From IMG/VR virus record IMGVR_UViG_3300047476_000340, positions 1 to 20,803 of that record: DNA of 20,803 bases; one strand, written 5' to 3'. The position numbers and the translations under genes were made by a program. The notes beneath the pieces are model-generated. The model was not told where the DNA came from, did not search any database, and saw nothing but the letters and a program-made list of their open reading frames with translations. Shown here piece by piece: positions 1 to 6,829 of the stretch. Position 1 is the stretch's first letter, and each line of letters opens with the position of its first letter. The stretch is from a virus.

Positions 1-207
1 AAACATTGCTGTTGAATTAGCAGCAAGTGCCACATCCTTAAAAATTTCAACTCCATCAAGAGTTATTGTGAATGTAGCAGCAGTTGCTGCAGTATTTGCA
101 ACCAAGATATTTGTTATAATTGCCGTAGTTGAAGCAGGCACTGTGTAAAGTGTCGTGCTTGTTGTTGCTGCTGCTGTTCTAGCCAGCGCTTTAGATGTTG
201 TAGCCAT
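1..207 (-). CDS. Small virion protein, paralogue of the 109-residue protein upstream (partial, C-terminus cut)
   Basis: An open frame starts at ATG 207 and runs off the left edge; 69 residues are visible, beginning MATTSKALART. The start has a GAAGGG ribosome-binding sequence about 10 bases upstream. The visible part aligns by eye with the 109-residue protein at 1190-1519: both start MATT.K.L, followed by a Thr/Ala-rich stretch, LYTV, a hydrophobic strand, an N.AAT segment and a second strand. This Ala/Thr/Val-rich pattern of alternating strands fits a small beta-sandwich. Its place at the end of a tail-fibre block suggests a distal tail, decoration or host-binding component, but no catalytic or binding residues can be named. 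The paralogy is seen in the sequence; the role is inference. Confidence 0.75.
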   Translation of the reverse strand, partial: MATTSKALARTAAATTSTTLYTVPASTTAIITNILVANTAATAATFTITLDGVEIFKDVALAANSTAMF

Positions 208-213
208 TAGTTA

Positions 214-417
214 CTACCCTTCAATATCGTTTCTGATTTCTCCATACTGAAATGGAGAGTTTTCAAGTGTTACTTCTATGATAATTTTGTCTAAAAATTC
301 AGACTGTGCTTCTTCAATGCTATCTGCAAAGCATGCGTCTTCTACTATTTTAGACTCTTTATTTATAATTGCAAACATTTTTACATCTGGTTTGTGCAAA
401 GAATCAATTAGAACCAT
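214..417 (-). CDS. Hypothetical 67-residue protein
   Basis: This is a small acidic protein (MVLIDSLHKPDVKMF...) that I do not recognise. It contains a hydrophobic strand followed by an Asp/Glu-rich helix-like region (residues about 25-45) and no membrane segment. The start at 417 overlaps the last 10 bases of the glycine-rich adhesin gene and has AAGGA about 11 bases upstream. An internal Met at residue 14 has no ribosome-binding site. It lies between the adhesin-like gene and the next small virion gene and is surely co-transcribed with them. Proteins of this size after an adhesin can be fibre chaperones, but nothing in the sequence proves that. Confidence 0.6.
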   Translation of the reverse strand: MVLIDSLHKPDVKMFAIINKESKIVEDACFADSIEEAQSEFLDKIIIEVTLENSPFQYGEIRNDIEG

Positions 418-1190
418 ACTCTTGCATATCCTTCACGACCAGCACCACCTGGGAAGTTTGTACCATTTGGGTTATAAGGATTAGGGTTGTAAGCACCGCC
501 TCCTCCGCCTCCGCAGGCTAGTGCAGTTGCATTTGTTCCTGGAGTTGCGCCTTGCGCACCACCATCCCACCGCTGACCTTGACCACCGTCGCCAGCACCA
601 GTACCGCCAGTACCGCCATTGCGAGCACCGTTAGCGTTAACGGATGAACCGCCACCGCCTCCTCCGCCAGAGCCAGTAAATGATAAGTATCCTGGTGTTG
701 AGAAAAGAGGAGTTCCGCTACCGCCAACTCCTTGAAAACCACCGTTGCCTCCAGGAGATGAACCACCGAATCCTCCGCCACCAGCAGAGCCACCACAACT
801 TCCACCTACACCAGCACCACCAACTACTCCACCCTTGCCGCCAAGGGCTGTAATGATGGTTCCAAATGTAGCATCAGAAATATAAGTATTTCCACCGTCT
901 CCGCCTGCACCGCCTGCTGGTCCAGCAGTTCCGCCAGTACCTACGTTAACAGTAATAGTTCCGTTACCACAAGCAAACTGACCAAATACGGCAGCGCCTC
1001 CGCCGCCTCCCCCACCACCAGTGTACTGCGCTCCGCCTGCTCCGCCTCCACCTGCACCTACAAGAAGTGCGTAGCCAATAAAGCCTGCGCCAAAACCAGA
1101 GTTAATGACAGTAGTAGTTGTAAGTTGTCCGCCACCTCGAAGAAGTGGTGCTGCTCCAGCAGTAGAAGGGTTAAGTTTAGTTACGGCCAT
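408..1190 (-). CDS. Glycine-rich tail adhesin-like protein
   Basis: This 260-residue protein is dominated by glycine. Runs of eight and seven glycines occur near residues 58-65 and 175-181, with many GG-x-GG blocks between residues 45 and 250. The N-terminal 30 residues are Thr/Ala-rich and lead into YALLVGAGGGGAGG, a strand that typically opens phage glycine-rich domains. The C-terminus closes with a short strand (GYARVWF). Three cysteines (74, 132, 226) lie inside glycine runs. Known glycine-rich phage adhesins, such as the gp38-type tip proteins of T-even-like phages, pack polyglycine-II helices and display variable loops that bind receptors, so host recognition is the likely role. The start overlaps the upstream stop in a TAATG junction. 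The family resemblance is strong; the receptor is unknown. Confidence 0.75.
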   Translation of the reverse strand: MAVTKLNPSTAGAAPLLRGGGQLTTTTVINSGFGAGFIGYALLVGAGGGGAGGAQYTGGGGGGGGAAVFGQFACGNGTITVNVGTGGTAGPAGGAGGDGGNTYISDATFGTIITALGGKGGVVGGAGVGGSCGGSAGGGGFGGSSPGGNGGFQGVGGSGTPLFSTPGYLSFTGSGGGGGGGSSVNANGARNGGTGGTGAGDGGQGQRWDGGAQGATPGTNATALACGGGGGGAYNPNPYNPNGTNFPGGAGREGYARVWF

Positions 1191-1519
1191 TATGAAATCT
1201 CGCTTCCGAAAGCATTGAATGAAAGATTGGCAGAAGAAGCATAAACTGTGATAATATCTGCTGCTCCCAAAGTAATTCCAATAGTAAGCATGGTTGAGTC
1301 ATTTGCTGCAACTGTGGAATCATAGGCAATATAATCTTCGTTTGAAATTGCTGCTCCAGCAATGCGGATTGCAATTCTATAAGTAGAAGAAGTTGCTGCG
1401 CGATTAGTTACAGCAATAGTTGATACTACTGCTGATTTACCAGCACCAACCGTATATAGGTCGGTGTTTGTTGTTGCGCTAGGAGCAACTTGTCCTAGTA
1501 CTTTATATGTTGTTGCCAT
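1190..1519 (-). CDS. Small beta-rich virion protein (distal tail or decoration)
   Basis: This 109-residue protein begins MATTYKVLGQVAPSA and has alternating hydrophobic strands, an N-R-A-A-T turn near residue 39, a YIAYDSTVAAND segment near residue 64, and the C-terminal pattern GITLGAADIITVYAS followed by LSFNAFGSEI. I recognise this as a recurrent small family in aquatic and actinobacterial phage structural regions. The pattern suits a compact beta-sandwich on the virion surface, but its function is not established to my knowledge. A GGGAG ribosome-binding site lies about 8 bases before the start, inside the end of the preceding small gene. The stop overlaps the adhesin start (TAATG). The partial gene at the left edge is a paralogue. 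Confidence 0.75.
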   Translation of the reverse strand: MATTYKVLGQVAPSATTNTDLYTVGAGKSAVVSTIAVTNRAATSSTYRIAIRIAGAAISNEDYIAYDSTVAANDSTMLTIGITLGAADIITVYASSANLSFNAFGSEIS

Positions 1520-1522
1520 TGG

Positions 1523-1660
1523 TTATGCTCCCATAGTCATTAGTGCTGTTGGTGTTGAATCTGGTAGTGGGATAGCAGCAATCGCTGCTGCCACTTCTGC
1601 ATCAGTAGCCTGCACTGTTGCAGTAGACGCAAGGTTTGCTAAATCGCGGGCTTTACTCAT
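1523..1660 (-). CDS. Small 45-residue protein following the tail fibre
   Basis: This short frame starts at ATG 1660, inside a TAATG overlap with the fibre stop codon, and ends with TAA three bases before the next ATG. The product begins MSKARDLANLAST, continues with a helix-like TDAEVAAAIAAIP segment, and ends LMTMGA. The overlapping start, the stop just before the next gene, and plausible amino-acid composition support a real gene. Its last residues echo the fibre C-terminus (IMTIMGAY), and both gene ends carry the same 12-base sequence. It may be a fibre accessory or chaperone, or a detached C-terminal piece of a fibre; both ideas are inference. Confidence 0.65.
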   Translation of the reverse strand: MSKARDLANLASTATVQATDAEVAAAIAAIPLPDSTPTALMTMGA

Positions 1661-1675
1661 TAGTATGCTCCCATA
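1524..1675. repeat. 12-base direct repeat at two successive gene ends (1524-1535 and 1664-1675)
   Basis: The sequence TATGCTCCCATA occurs exactly at both positions. Read on the minus strand it is TATGGGAGCATA, which encodes the final Met-Gly-Ala of each reading frame and also carries the GGGAG ribosome-binding site for the gene that follows. The repeat therefore joins a conserved protein end to a translation-initiation signal. Confidence 0.7.
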
Positions 1676-3972
1676 ATTGTCATAATATCTTGTTCTTGAT
1701 TTGCTGTTTGAACGCTTGTAATAGTTGCGTAAGGAGTTAAGTCTGGGTTAGGAACATCTGCCCACTCAAGACCAGTTGTTGTAGATGAGTTAGCCTTAAG
1801 GAACTTTCCATTAGTACCAACTGGCAACTTGCCAACAGTGTCTGCACCTGTACCAGCAAGTAAATCTCCCTTTGCATCAAACAAAGTTGGAGACAATACA
1901 TTTGCTAATTCAAATGGTGTGTAGGTAATAATCTCAAGAATGTCACCAGCAGCAAGTGCTGCAAGGCTGGAGATTGTTACACCATCTGTTGCTGTGTAAT
2001 CTGTTGTGCGCACAAGAAGTACGCCGTTAAGATAGACCTGCTCCTTACCTGGCATGTATGTAAGGGTTAGACCATTGTCGTCAAGACCTGACTTAGATAT
2101 TTCTCCGCCAGATGCTGTGTAACGATAGCGATAGATGTCTGATGTAGATGAGATAGACGCCCATCCAGAACCATCCCAAGCAAGCATTGCATTGGATACT
2201 GTGTTCCAGTAGATAGCGCCTGTAATAAGGGCATTGCCATCGTTATCTAGGGCTGGAGGGGTGCTCTTGGCTCCAAGGTAGCGGTCATCAAATGAGTCAT
2301 ATGCTGCCTCTGCTGCAGCCTGTGCTGCCTGCGCTGCTGCAGTTGAACCAGCAACTGTATCTACATATGCCTTAGTTGCAGCATCAGCGCTATTGGTAGG
2401 AGTACCAAGGTTTGTAACCTTGTGTGTGTTAGCATTCAAGTTACCAGCAAGTACGCCAGTAGTCTTGTTAAGGTATACACCAGTTAGGTCAACTGCACCA
2501 GTTGCTCCATCAACAGATAGAACTGAGTCTGTTGGAGTAAGGAGTTCGTTCCAGTTGCTAAGTAATGTTCCTGGAGTTGCTCGAAGAATAAATGACTTGT
2601 TAAGGTCTGAACGGATTGCAATATCGCCAATGCCTGAACCTGAAATTGCAAGCATCTGTGCCTCAGATGAGACTACAAATACTTCTGCAACAGCGGTTGA
2701 TGGAATATGGTCAAATGGAACTTTGCCGTTAGTATCAAGAGGAGCAATGCCGTTGGCAATACCCTTTTGAGATTCAAGGTAAGCAACGCTTACTGCATCT
2801 CCATTAGATGAAGCAAGGCCAAGGTTAGTTACCTTCTGTCCATTAGCAGATACTGGCGCTGTAGGCGCAGCCATCTGGTCAAGACGGTTAGTGCGTACCT
2901 GTGTGTCAAAGTCAGAAATAGTAGATGCTGGCTGAGTGCCTGTGTGATTAGCACGTGCATATGGGTTCACTGCCATCTTAGCCTGTGTAATTGTTCCATC
3001 TGCAATATCAGATGCTACAATAGTTCCATCCACTAAATCGGCAGATGTAATTGTTCCACCGAGATTCAACTTGCTCTTTGAGATAGCAGCAGTTGCAGAG
3101 ATATCAGCGTTAGCAATAGTTTCATCAGCGATATCGTTAGATGTAATGCTACCAGCAAGATTCAACTTGCTATAGGCAATAGCCGCGCTCGCTGAGATGT
3201 CACCATTAACAATGGTTCCATCGGCAATCTTTGCAGATGTGATGGCACTATCGGCAACCTTATCTGTTGTTACTGCTGAGTTAGCAATATCGCCAGTCGC
3301 AATAGTTCCGTCTGCAATCTTAGCGCTAGTAATAGCGCCGTCTGCAATGTCTGCTGTTGCAATGGTTCCGTCAAGAATCTTAGCAGAGGTAATAGCGCCA
3401 TCAGCGATGTCGCCTGCAGCGATTGTACCATCGGCAATCTTGGCTGATGTGATTGCTCCATCTGCTACCTTAGCAGTAGTGATGTTAGCGTCTGCTATCT
3501 TAGCAGTGGTAACATTTGCATCTGTAATCTTGGCTGTTGTGACTGCATTTGCTGCAAGCATCTGAGTAGATACTGTGCCAGTGTCGGTCACTTCAACTAC
3601 GTCAGTAAGAACAAGTCCATGTGCTGTGCCAGTTGTCTGGTTGATGTGCTCGTTAGCCTCACGGAAGTCACGACCAATACCCATGTGACGCACCTTTGCA
3701 GATGCTGTGTGAGCAATAGCCTGTGAGCCATCTTGCTGGCGAGCAATTGTAAGAGTGTTGCTTGAAGGCGCAGAAGGGGCAATAACATCTACAATTTCTT
3801 CAAGTGCTGTCTCAGGGTCGATGACAACGGTGAAGCGCTCTCCTGCTGCTGGCGTAATACCAGCAAGAAGGATGCTAGCATTTGCCACAGACATAGTTGT
3901 AGCACTTGACGTAAGCGCTGCTGTGAGGTAGGTCTCTTGCGAGATGGAGGAATATTTACGTACTGTTGGCAT
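1660..3972 (-). CDS. Tail fibre protein with decapeptide repeats
   Basis: This 770-residue fibre has a modular order. Residues 1-115 form an N-terminal domain (MPTVRKYSSISQETYL..., then QQDGSQAIAHTASAKV) likely to anchor to the tail. Residues about 141-332 are 10-residue repeats of the type ADG-[AT]-I-x-x-x-[KD]-I, expected to form an elongated beta structure. HTGTQPASTISDF at about 343-355 is a motif common in trimeric phage fibres. KVTNLG...DA segments occur twice, the second followed by ATKAYVD. Residues about 608-690 contain a YRYTASGGE...LNGVLLVRTTDYTAT domain seen in many phage tail proteins. The start has GAGGT about 9 bases upstream, inside the end of the neck-protein gene. The next gene starts in a TAATG overlap. 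Fibre identity is firm; the receptor is unknown. Confidence 0.9.
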   Translation of the reverse strand: MPTVRKYSSISQETYLTAALTSSATTMSVANASILLAGITPAAGERFTVVIDPETALEEIVDVIAPSAPSSNTLTIARQQDGSQAIAHTASAKVRHMGIGRDFREANEHINQTTGTAHGLVLTDVVEVTDTGTVSTQMLAANAVTTAKITDANVTTAKIADANITTAKVADGAITSAKIADGTIAAGDIADGAITSAKILDGTIATADIADGAITSAKIADGTIATGDIANSAVTTDKVADSAITSAKIADGTIVNGDISASAAIAYSKLNLAGSITSNDIADETIANADISATAAISKSKLNLGGTITSADLVDGTIVASDIADGTITQAKMAVNPYARANHTGTQPASTISDFDTQVRTNRLDQMAAPTAPVSANGQKVTNLGLASSNGDAVSVAYLESQKGIANGIAPLDTNGKVPFDHIPSTAVAEVFVVSSEAQMLAISGSGIGDIAIRSDLNKSFILRATPGTLLSNWNELLTPTDSVLSVDGATGAVDLTGVYLNKTTGVLAGNLNANTHKVTNLGTPTNSADAATKAYVDTVAGSTAAAQAAQAAAEAAYDSFDDRYLGAKSTPPALDNDGNALITGAIYWNTVSNAMLAWDGSGWASISSTSDIYRYRYTASGGEISKSGLDDNGLTLTYMPGKEQVYLNGVLLVRTTDYTATDGVTISSLAALAAGDILEIITYTPFELANVLSPTLFDAKGDLLAGTGADTVGKLPVGTNGKFLKANSSTTTGLEWADVPNPDLTPYATITSVQTANQEQDIMTIMGAY
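2977..3552 (-). repeat. Tandem 30-base (10-residue) repeats within the tail fibre
   Basis: About 19 consecutive decapeptide units encode I-A-D-G-[AT]-I-x-x-x-[KD]. Units ending SAK and units ending GD or AD alternate in much of the array, giving a 20-residue super-period. Toward the C-terminal side two longer related blocks start with ISASAAIAYSKLNL and ISATAAISKSKLNL. Codon use differs between units although the residues agree, so the array is old and kept at the protein level rather than a fresh DNA expansion. Confidence 0.85.
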
Positions 3973-3975
3973 CTG

Positions 3976-4875
3976 TTAGTACCTCGTATAGTGGACTCGG
4001 ATAGGATATAAATCACGAAGTTTCTTAGATTCTTCGGTGAGGCGTGTTGCATATAGATTCTGAATAAAGCGAGCAGTAGATGCTCCAGAACCATATTGAA
4101 GTTTTGTATCTGCCTGGTCTGCTTCTGCAGATGAATAGTTAAGGCGACCTGGGTCAATGAATGAGATAAGTCGTGATGCTGCGCCATACACGATTACATC
4201 CTTGCATGATGATGGAAGGCCAGTTACTGACTCAAACACATCGGCAGGATTTGAAAGGGTTGTTGGCTTCTTTGAGTAGAAGATTTGTACTGTGCGTCCT
4301 GCTGGAAGAGGCTCATAGATAGAGATAGTGTTTCCAGAATTAAACGCACCAACGTTAGCAACTGGGTCTTGTCTCCACCCCTTTACAGGGCTCCATTCCT
4401 TTGTTGGACCAGTACGCTCATAAGAAACAAAGAGAACCGTCTGGGCTTCTGCAGGTAGTTCGTATGCGGTCTTGACTGGGCTGAATGAGAATGTGTGGAC
4501 TCCCACACCAAAAAGATTTGGGAATACTGCGTCAATGGTGTCATTGATGGCACGCTTGACAGATGTGCGTGGGAATGTGGGTGAGATAACGGCACGTGAG
4601 CCAGCAGCATGAGGAGCCTTTACAGTACCCTGATACCCACGACCGTATGGAGGCACGACAGCCGTGCTTCCAATACGGTCATAGGAATCAAGCCAGATAA
4701 GTTCATCATCAATCTCAACTGTTCCCTTGCTAATCTGTGCAGCATTATCAAACTTGATTGATAGGGCAGAATTGGTGATATCTTCTATAATGTGTGTGGT
4801 ACGGTCCTGACGGAGTGTGTAGCCAGACAGATTGAAGAGAACCTCATCTACCAAGTTAGCATAGGTTGTTGTCAT
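3976..4875 (-). CDS. Neck / tail-tubular-like protein (head-tail connector region)
   Basis: This 299-residue protein lies directly upstream of the fibre. Residues 1-30 form a helix with LVDEVLFNLSGYTLRQDR; about 50-80 hold EIDDELIWLDSYDRIG; a PYGRGYQGT segment and H-x-A-G follow. The middle has FPRTSVKRAINDTIDAVFPNLFGV. The C-terminal third has GLPSSCKDVIVYGAASRL and ends EESKKLRDLYPIRVHYTRY. I recognise this as a conserved protein of phage structural modules. Its position between the capsid region and the fibre and its length fit a neck or short-tail tube component of a podovirus-like virion. The start has AAAGGAA just upstream, 17 bases after the previous stop. The structural role is likely; the exact part of the neck is inference. 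Confidence 0.7.
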   Translation of the reverse strand: MTTTYANLVDEVLFNLSGYTLRQDRTTHIIEDITNSALSIKFDNAAQISKGTVEIDDELIWLDSYDRIGSTAVVPPYGRGYQGTVKAPHAAGSRAVISPTFPRTSVKRAINDTIDAVFPNLFGVGVHTFSFSPVKTAYELPAEAQTVLFVSYERTGPTKEWSPVKGWRQDPVANVGAFNSGNTISIYEPLPAGRTVQIFYSKKPTTLSNPADVFESVTGLPSSCKDVIVYGAASRLISFIDPGRLNYSSAEADQADTKLQYGSGASTARFIQNLYATRLTEESKKLRDLYPIRVHYTRY

Positions 4876-4891
4876 GATTTCCTTTAATTAG

Positions 4892-5443
4892 TTACTTTAC
4901 TACTGTTGGCTTAATTGCTTTTACTGCTGCTCTTGTTGTCTTCACCTTTTGGAGGAGGGCAGCCTGGTTTGATGCTCCAGACTTCTTAGCAGCGTTGTAT
5001 GCCTTTTCTGCAGCCTGAACGCGCTTGATTGCTGCGTTCTGCTGCTTCAAGTAACTTCCCTGAATAGCATTGCTGCTCTTACGATTAGAAGTTCTTGTAG
5101 TAGAAGTTGGGCTTGAGTATGTCATTACTCCACCGCGAGCACGGCCAGTAGCATACTGAGTTGAGGTCGAAGTACCAGTTGGCTTCTTTGGTGTTGGAAT
5201 CTTAACGACTGAACCTGCGCGAGCAGCATCTGCTGTCTTGTAGCGAGCAGGTGCATTTGCACTACGTGCTGAATCTGCAGATGAATACTTTGCAGGATTT
5301 GCTGCTCCAACGCGCTTTGCGCCATACATACGTGTAAGTGCTTCACGCATTTCAGGGTTAGCGTTCTTGGCTCCAGCAAGAGCCTTAGTCATGCCCATCT
5401 TCTTGATTTTATCGATGGTTGCTTGCGATACTTTGATTGCCAT
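4892..5443 (-). CDS. Basic Ala/Lys-rich virion-associated protein with YxSADxAR motifs
   Basis: This 183-residue basic protein is made of low-complexity Ala, Lys, Ser and Thr. Residues about 5-47 (VSQATIDKIKKMGMTKAL ... RMYGAKR) match the adjacent 124-residue protein, so the two share a duplicated module. Two copies of a Y-x-[ST]-A-D-x-A-R motif follow at residues about 53-60 (YSSADSAR) and 68-75 (YKTADAAR). The C-terminal half is a Lys/Ala-rich helical region (LKQQNAAIKRVQAAEKAYNA) likely to be coiled-coil. The start lies two bases after the previous stop (TAATCATG) with only a weak ribosome-binding site, so translation is probably coupled. Function is unknown; a DNA-binding or virion-interior role is inference from composition. 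Confidence 0.75.
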   Translation of the reverse strand: MAIKVSQATIDKIKKMGMTKALAGAKNANPEMREALTRMYGAKRVGAANPAKYSSADSARSANAPARYKTADAARAGSVVKIPTPKKPTGTSTSTQYATGRARGGVMTYSSPTSTTRTSNRKSSNAIQGSYLKQQNAAIKRVQAAEKAYNAAKKSGASNQAALLQKVKTTRAAVKAIKPTVVK

Positions 5444-5445
5444 GA

Positions 5446-5820
5446 TTAGTAACCGCGACGTGCCTTGTCTGCACCAGAAATCTTGTAGTTAGGCGCCTTC
5501 TTCTTTGGTGTAGCAGTAGCCTTGTTACGAGCACCCTCTGGGCCATAGACCTTCTTCTTAGCCGCTTCCTGAGCCTTGACTGAGGATGTAACTGCAGCAG
5601 CAGCGCGCTTTGTACCGTACATACGGGCAACGCCTGTCTTGTATGCAGCAGATGCTCCGCCTGCAGACTTCTTGAGAGCAGCAGTCATGCCGTCCTTCTT
5701 AATCTGGTTGATGACAGCCTGTGATACTACTGTCTTCTTTGTTGCTACATCGCCTGTGCGACGTGCTGATGGCACTGCCTTCTTAGCGGTAACTTTTCCG
5801 CCTGTTACTGGTTGACGCAT
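5446..5820 (-). CDS. Basic Ala/Lys-rich small protein, paralogous to the next gene
   Basis: This 124-residue protein is rich in Lys, Arg and Ala. Residues about 32-76 (VSQAVINQIKKDGMTAAL ... ARMYGTKRAAAA) align with the start of the 183-residue protein downstream. The C-terminus, YKISGADKARRGY, resembles the YxSADxAR motif of that protein and of the 435-residue virion protein. The start at 5820 has a good AAAGGAAC site five bases upstream and follows a 56-base gap that carries a possible promoter. The highly basic composition and position among structural genes suggest a nucleic-acid- or capsid-interior-associated protein. No enzymatic motif is visible. Confidence 0.75.
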   Translation of the reverse strand: MRQPVTGGKVTAKKAVPSARRTGDVATKKTVVSQAVINQIKKDGMTAALKKSAGGASAAYKTGVARMYGTKRAAAAVTSSVKAQEAAKKKVYGPEGARNKATATPKKKAPNYKISGADKARRGY

Positions 5821-5844
5821 TTTATGTTCCTTTTCGTAGTTTAA

Positions 5845-5873
5845 TTTATAAGCAATGATTTATGGTTGAGCAA
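5845..5873 (-). promoter_or_regulatory. Possible internal promoter in the 5821-5876 gap
   Basis: On the minus strand, TTGCTC (5873-5868) is followed after 17 bases by TATAAA (5850-5845), then an AT-rich stretch and the ribosome-binding site of the 124-residue gene. The -10 matches the sigma-70 consensus at five of six positions; the -35 is weak at three of six. The -35 overlaps a small hairpin, TGGTTgctcAACCA (5876-5863), with a 5-bp stem and 4-base loop that follows the preceding stop codon. This is one of few AT-rich gaps in the window. The element is a candidate only. Confidence 0.3.
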
Positions 5874-5876
5874 CCA

Positions 5877-6161
5877 CTACCATTTAACTTTGTCCGCCCA
5901 ATATGCGGCACTCATTTTTCCCTTTGAGATGTTGCTTGCATGACGCGCCTTAAATGACTTACGACGTGCTGCATATGATGCAGACTCTCCCGCTTTTTTA
6001 GGTGAGCCTGATACGCCCTGTTGACCAAAGCGAATAGTTTTTACTTGGGTTCCAACCTTTGCTACAACTACGTGTGATTTGGTTGGATGGCTTGGTGTAC
6101 GCTTAGGCTTGTTATAGCCAGATACACCAGCGCGCTTGAGACGTGAATCTGTTTGTTTCAT
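5877..6161 (-). CDS. Small basic conserved phage protein (KARH...YWADKVKW family)
   Basis: This 94-residue basic protein starts MKQTDSRLKRAGVSGYNKPK and contains a KTIRFGQQGV segment, a SYAARRKSFKARHASNI segment and the C-terminal SAAYWADKVKW. The pattern IRFG ... RR-x-SFKARH ... K...YW...W recurs in small proteins of many aquatic phages, where the cognate is often near capsid genes. The Arg/His-rich centre and terminal Tyr-Trp are the conserved parts. No function is established that I know of. It overlaps the upstream 131-residue gene by four bases (ATGA), indicating coupled translation. A structural or nucleic-acid-binding role is inference. Confidence 0.8.
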   Translation of the reverse strand: MKQTDSRLKRAGVSGYNKPKRTPSHPTKSHVVVAKVGTQVKTIRFGQQGVSGSPKKAGESASYAARRKSFKARHASNISKGKMSAAYWADKVKW

Positions 6162-6553
6162 CTGAACTTTGCCGTCTTCTTTGCAATAGATTTTGGTTGC
6201 TTTACAAATTGCTTACCCTTGGCTGCACCAGCCCGCTTTGCAGCGGTGGTTTTAGCGTACTCAGAGGCCGATAGAGCCGCTCTAGCCTTCTTAGGTAGGT
6301 AACGCTCACCAGTAGCCTTTGGACCCTGTGTACTAGGCTTTCCTGACTTAGTTCCCCAGTATTCCTTAGTCCACTTAGAAAGTGACGACTGAGCCTTTGT
6401 CTTGCTACCTGAGTAACCACCACCAGCCTTCTTATAGGCTTGTGCCAGCAACTGCGCCTTACGCGCAGACCACTGACCTGGGTTGCCACCTTTAGAACCA
6501 GACATAATCTGATTCTTTAGGCGCTCCCTAAGCGCTGATTTGGTGTAAGCCAT
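6158..6553 (-). CDS. Small basic protein resembling DUF5872
   Basis: This 131-residue lysine-rich protein begins MAYTKSALRERLKNQIM. It contains SGSKGGNPGQWSARKAQLLA (about 18-37), then SLSKWTKEYWGTKSGKPS (about 57-74), GERYLPKKARAAL (about 82-94), and a C-terminal KGKQFVKQPKSIAKKTAKFR. The W-T-K-E-x-W-G-T-K-S-G-K and G-E-R-Y-L-P motifs match, from memory, a family (I believe Pfam DUF5872) found in phages and also in phycodnaviruses and other giant viruses of eukaryotes. The function is unknown. The start abuts the previous stop (TAA directly followed by ATG). Family recognition is fairly confident, though the accession is recalled and not checked. Confidence 0.8.
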   Translation of the reverse strand: MAYTKSALRERLKNQIMSGSKGGNPGQWSARKAQLLAQAYKKAGGGYSGSKTKAQSSLSKWTKEYWGTKSGKPSTQGPKATGERYLPKKARAALSASEYAKTTAAKRAGAAKGKQFVKQPKSIAKKTAKFR

Positions 6554-6829
6554 TTACTTCTTCTTGTTCATCTCTGCGAGTACCTTCTTGAGGTATGCGT
6601 CATACTGCTTGCTGTTCATAGCACCAGTGCCACCCTTGTTGGCATTTTCAATCTCGCGCTGCTTCTTTCTGCGCAATGCAACATCTGGGTCCATAAACTT
6701 AAGACCAGGCTTTGGTGTTGGCTTTGTACCCATGTTTGTCAACTTACCAATAGAGCCGCTATTCTTCTTTGGAAGAACCTTTACATTTGGCTTCTTTGTT
6801 GACTTTGGCTTTGGCATATTTGTGGCCAT
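6554..6829 (-). CDS. Small Lys/Pro-rich hypothetical protein
   Basis: This 91-residue protein has a Lys/Pro-rich, probably disordered first half (MPKPKSTKKPNVKVLPKK, then TKPTPKPGLKF) and a helical second half with DVALRRKKQREIENA and SKQYDAYLKKVLAEMNKKK. It starts within a TAATG overlap with the 53-residue gene and ends directly against the next start. I do not recognise a family. It belongs to the run of small basic proteins between the capsid gene and the neck gene. A role in DNA compaction or inside the capsid is possible but not shown by any motif. Confidence 0.7.
   Translation of the reverse strand: MATNMPKPKSTKKPNVKVLPKKNSGSIGKLTNMGTKPTPKPGLKFMDPDVALRRKKQREIENANKGGTGAMNSKQYDAYLKKVLAEMNKKK

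Noticed and set aside
518-805. Minus-strand frame inside the glycine-rich adhesin gene
   Set aside because: It is an out-of-frame shadow caused by GGN codon runs, with an implausible Val/Leu/Ala-rich product and no initiation signal.
3197-3565. Plus-strand 122-codon frame with a repetitive product
   Set aside because: It is the antisense image of the decapeptide repeat array in the tail fibre; its repetition comes from the fibre repeats.
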